A stretch of DNA of 64,000 nt from Pararhizobium polonicum (GTDB lineage Bacteria; Pseudomonadota; Alphaproteobacteria; Rhizobiales; Rhizobiaceae): positions 62,001-126,000 of the forward strand of contig NZ_LGLV01000019.1 of the NCBI RefSeq assembly GCF_001687365.1, in the 5' to 3' direction. This document shows, in pieces, positions 62,194 through 64,000 of this stretch. A program made the translations under genes and the position numbers. Under the pieces are notes generated by a model. The model was not told the origin of the DNA, did no database searches, and saw only the letters and a list, made by a program, of their open reading frames with translations. Numbering within the stretch: position 1 is the first letter of the stretch; the number at the start of each line of letters is the position of its first letter.

Positions 62194-63255
62194 TTAGTCC
62201 CGCTTGCCGTTGACGAACGGGCTGAACACCATAAGGCTGAGGATCTCGAACAGAACCTGCGAACCGACATGGGCGGTATTGGTGGTCGAATCGTACTGCG
62301 GCGCAACCTCGACGACGTCGCCGCCGACCAGGTTCAGCCCCTTCAGGCCGCGGATCAGCTCGAGCACTTCGCGGGTGGTGAGACCGCCGATCTCCGGCGT
62401 TCCGGTGCCCGGCGCAAAGCTCGGATCGACGCTGTCGATATCGAAGGACAGATAGGTCGGGCCGTCGCCGACGATCGCCTTGGCCTTCTCGATGATTGCC
62501 GGCATGCCCATGCCGGTGACGTCCTCGGCATGGATGACGGTCATGCCGGATTCGTAGGAGAACTCCCACAGATATTCGGACGAGCCGCGAATGCCGATCT
62601 GGATGGTGCGGGTCGGGTCCAGCACGCCGTCGAGCACGGCGTTGCGGAAAGGACCGCCGTGATGGAACTTGGTCAGATCGAAGGCGCCGCCGGTATCACA
62701 ATGGGCATCGATATGGATCATGCCCACCGGGCGGTTCTTGCCGACAGCCTTCAGGATCGGATGGCTGATCGAATGATCGCCACCGACAGACAGCGGAACC
62801 ACGCCGGCATCGACGATCTGGTTGATGCGCTTTTCGATATCGTCATGGCTGAGTTCCAGCCGGTAGCGGCTCTGGAACGGCACGTCGCCGATATCGGCCA
62901 CGCGCAGGTCATGCACCGGGGCGCAACCGAGAACGTGGTTATAGGGACCGATGCGCTCGATCGTGCGCATGGCGCGTGGCCCGAAGCGGGAGCCGGGACG
63001 GTTGGTGACGCCAAGATCCATCGGCACGCCGACGATCGCGACCTGCAGATTGCCGAAATCAGGCTCGTTGGCATCGACCGGCATGTAGGGCGCCGTCAGA
63101 AAGGTCGGGATGCCGGCATAGGGGGCAAGCCGCGTGCCGTTTTTCGAGAAGATCTTGTCGGCGACCTTGCGGAATGTCGGGTCGAACATCTCGCCACCAT
63201 GGCTCGCGCCATATTTCGCCTTCAGATCGCCGAGTTTCTTGTCATCCCACGTCAT
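62194..63255 (-). CDS. speB: Agmatinase/arginase family protein
   Basis: The 353-residue ureohydrolase has the binuclear manganese motifs GGDHSISHP, IHIDAHCDTGG and SFDIDSVDPSFAPGTGTPE. Agmatinase converts agmatine to putrescine and urea; guanidinobutyrase or related activity is also possible within this family. Urea formed could feed the urease encoded in this window. It is first in the operon leading to the two importers and divergent from a LysR gene. GAGG precedes ATG 63255. Confidence 0.9.
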   Translation of the reverse strand: MTWDDKKLGDLKAKYGASHGGEMFDPTFRKVADKIFSKNGTRLAPYAGIPTFLTAPYMPVDANEPDFGNLQVAIVGVPMDLGVTNRPGSRFGPRAMRTIERIGPYNHVLGCAPVHDLRVADIGDVPFQSRYRLELSHDDIEKRINQIVDAGVVPLSVGGDHSISHPILKAVGKNRPVGMIHIDAHCDTGGAFDLTKFHHGGPFRNAVLDGVLDPTRTIQIGIRGSSEYLWEFSYESGMTVIHAEDVTGMGMPAIIEKAKAIVGDGPTYLSFDIDSVDPSFAPGTGTPEIGGLTTREVLELIRGLKGLNLVGGDVVEVAPQYDSTTNTAHVGSQVLFEILSLMVFSPFVNGKRD

Positions 63256-63413
63256 GTCCGCTTGACCTCATGTTGAGCCGGGAGGACCTGCACTTCAGCC
63301 GGCTTGCGAGCGTAAAATTGACACTCTTCTGCCGCTAAACCTGCCCCCTCGCATACGTTTGGCGAAGATGGTCTCAGGTGCATGTTCCCCAGGCTTTTGC
63401 CTTTGTTGCCCAC

Positions 63414-63442
63414 ATTAGGAAACAAATTGATTGGAAAATCAA
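63414..63442 (-). promoter_or_regulatory. Candidate promoter of the agmatinase operon
   Basis: On the minus strand TTGATT (63442-63437) and CCTAAT (63419-63414) are 17 bases apart. The -35 lies inside the dyad at 63425-63444, a placement usual for LysR-controlled divergent promoters. Confidence 0.4.
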
Positions 63443-63444
63443 TT
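63425..63444. promoter_or_regulatory. Dyad AATTGATT-GGAA-AATCAATT, probable LysR site
   Basis: Perfect eight-base arms lie between the divergent agmatinase and LysR genes. LysR-type regulators usually bind such dyads (T-N11-A) in the shared promoter. Confidence 0.55.
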
Positions 63445-63509
63445 GACATTGTTATAGCGTTTGATGTGAGAAAAACTAACATCGTTTTGCACGTTGCGGA
63501 GCCCGCTTC

Positions 63510-64000
63510 TTGTCCAGCCGCCTGCCCCCGTTGAACCCCCTGCGCGCCTTCGAGGCGACGGCCCGGCGTGGGTCCGTGTCGGCGGCGGCGCGCGAGCTCA
63601 ATGTCACGCATGGCGCGATCAGCCATCAGATCCGGGCGCTGGAACTGTCCTTCAACGCCGCCTTGTTCGAGCGGGGCGGCAAGCGCCTGAAGCTGACATC
63701 GCAGGGCGCGCTGCTGCTGCCGGCCGTCACCCATGCCTTCGAAGGCATTGCCGCCGCCACCGCCGCCATGACCCGGCCGACCACCAGCGGCGAGTTGCGC
63801 ATCGTCTGCGTGCCGGCACTTCTGTCCTTCTGGATGATCCCGCGCCTGCACCAGTTCACCGAACAGTTCCCCGATGTGCAGCTGACCCTGATCGCCTCCA
63901 ACGACGCGGCCAAGCTGTTTTCCGGCGATGTCGATATCTGCCTGCTCTATGGCGACGGCAACTGGCCGGATTGCTGGGCGCGGCTGTGGAGCCGGCTGGA
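63510..64000 (+). CDS. LysR-type transcriptional regulator, GcvA-like (cut by window end)
   Basis: The open frame runs to the last base, giving about 163 residues. The N-terminal winged helix has PLNPLRAFEATARRGSVSAA, ARELNVTHGAISHQIRALE and LFERGGKRLKLTSQG, close to GcvA-type LysR proteins. The effector domain begins about residue 95. The start is probably TTG 63510, because no ATG or GTG precedes the conserved region at a suitable distance; GCGGAG lies eight bases upstream. It likely controls the divergent agmatinase operon. Confidence 0.88.
   Translation, partial: MSSRLPPLNPLRAFEATARRGSVSAAARELNVTHGAISHQIRALELSFNAALFERGGKRLKLTSQGALLLPAVTHAFEGIAAATAAMTRPTTSGELRIVCVPALLSFWMIPRLHQFTEQFPDVQLTLIASNDAAKLFSGDVDICLLYGDGNWPDCWARLWSRL

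Overview
The window is about 62% GC, densely packed and full of 4-bp ATGA-type gene overlaps. Gene content points to a chromosomal segment of a Rhizobiaceae alphaproteobacterium (Rhizobium, Agrobacterium, Neorhizobium or Ensifer group). The evidence is a rhizobial-type urease operon with its extra accessory genes, urtABCDE, soxBDAG, livHMGF plus a small membrane protein, a pyrimidine-degradation ABC cluster, and GC-rich nested palindromic repeats between genes. No tRNA, rRNA, CRISPR array or complete insertion sequence was seen. The genus is an inference.

Layout. (1) 1-5761, plus strand: the end of a dihydropyrimidinase gene, a small secreted protein and a NitT/TauT/NMT1-type ABC importer. 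The importer operon is interrupted by a palindromic repeat plus a DUF559 nuclease-like gene. (2) 6122-10629, plus: an RND efflux adaptor and pump. (3) 10701-18357, minus: urease genes ureD-A-(DUF1272)-B-(65 aa)-(221 aa)-C-(DUF2459), then a peroxiredoxin gene, then ureE-F-G. (4) 18370-24836, minus: the urea ABC importer urtA-B-C-D-(172 aa)-E. (5) 25062-29370, plus, divergent from urtA: a hybrid sensor kinase whose input region is an NCS1 (purine/cytosine/allantoin-type) permease, and a LuxR-type response regulator. (6) 30190-35969, minus: a branched-chain amino acid type importer. (7) 36387-41452, minus: heterotetrameric sarcosine oxidase soxBDAG; cysQ lies divergently. (8) 42673-43704: a phage-tail-like DUF2793 gene broken by one in-frame stop. 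(9) 43768-49042, minus: a TriABC-like RND pump with two lipoprotein adaptors; then a single-domain response regulator and a Crp/Fnr regulator. (10) 50739-54893: a dehydrogenase and a quinone-detoxification set, including a fused ring-cleaving dioxygenase/hydrolase. (11) 55046-63255, minus: agmatinase, an amino-acid-type ABC importer without its own ATPase, a polyamine-type ABC importer and a nitrilase-family amidase. A LysR gene, cut by the window end, lies divergently.

How the genes work together. Most of the window serves scavenging of organic nitrogen: pyrimidines, urea, amino acids, sarcosine, agmatine and polyamines. Agmatinase releases urea, which UrtABCDE imports and urease splits. The permease-like sensor kinase next to urtA is well placed to link a nitrogenous signal to this system, but that link is inferred from position only. 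It is the most interesting feature here.
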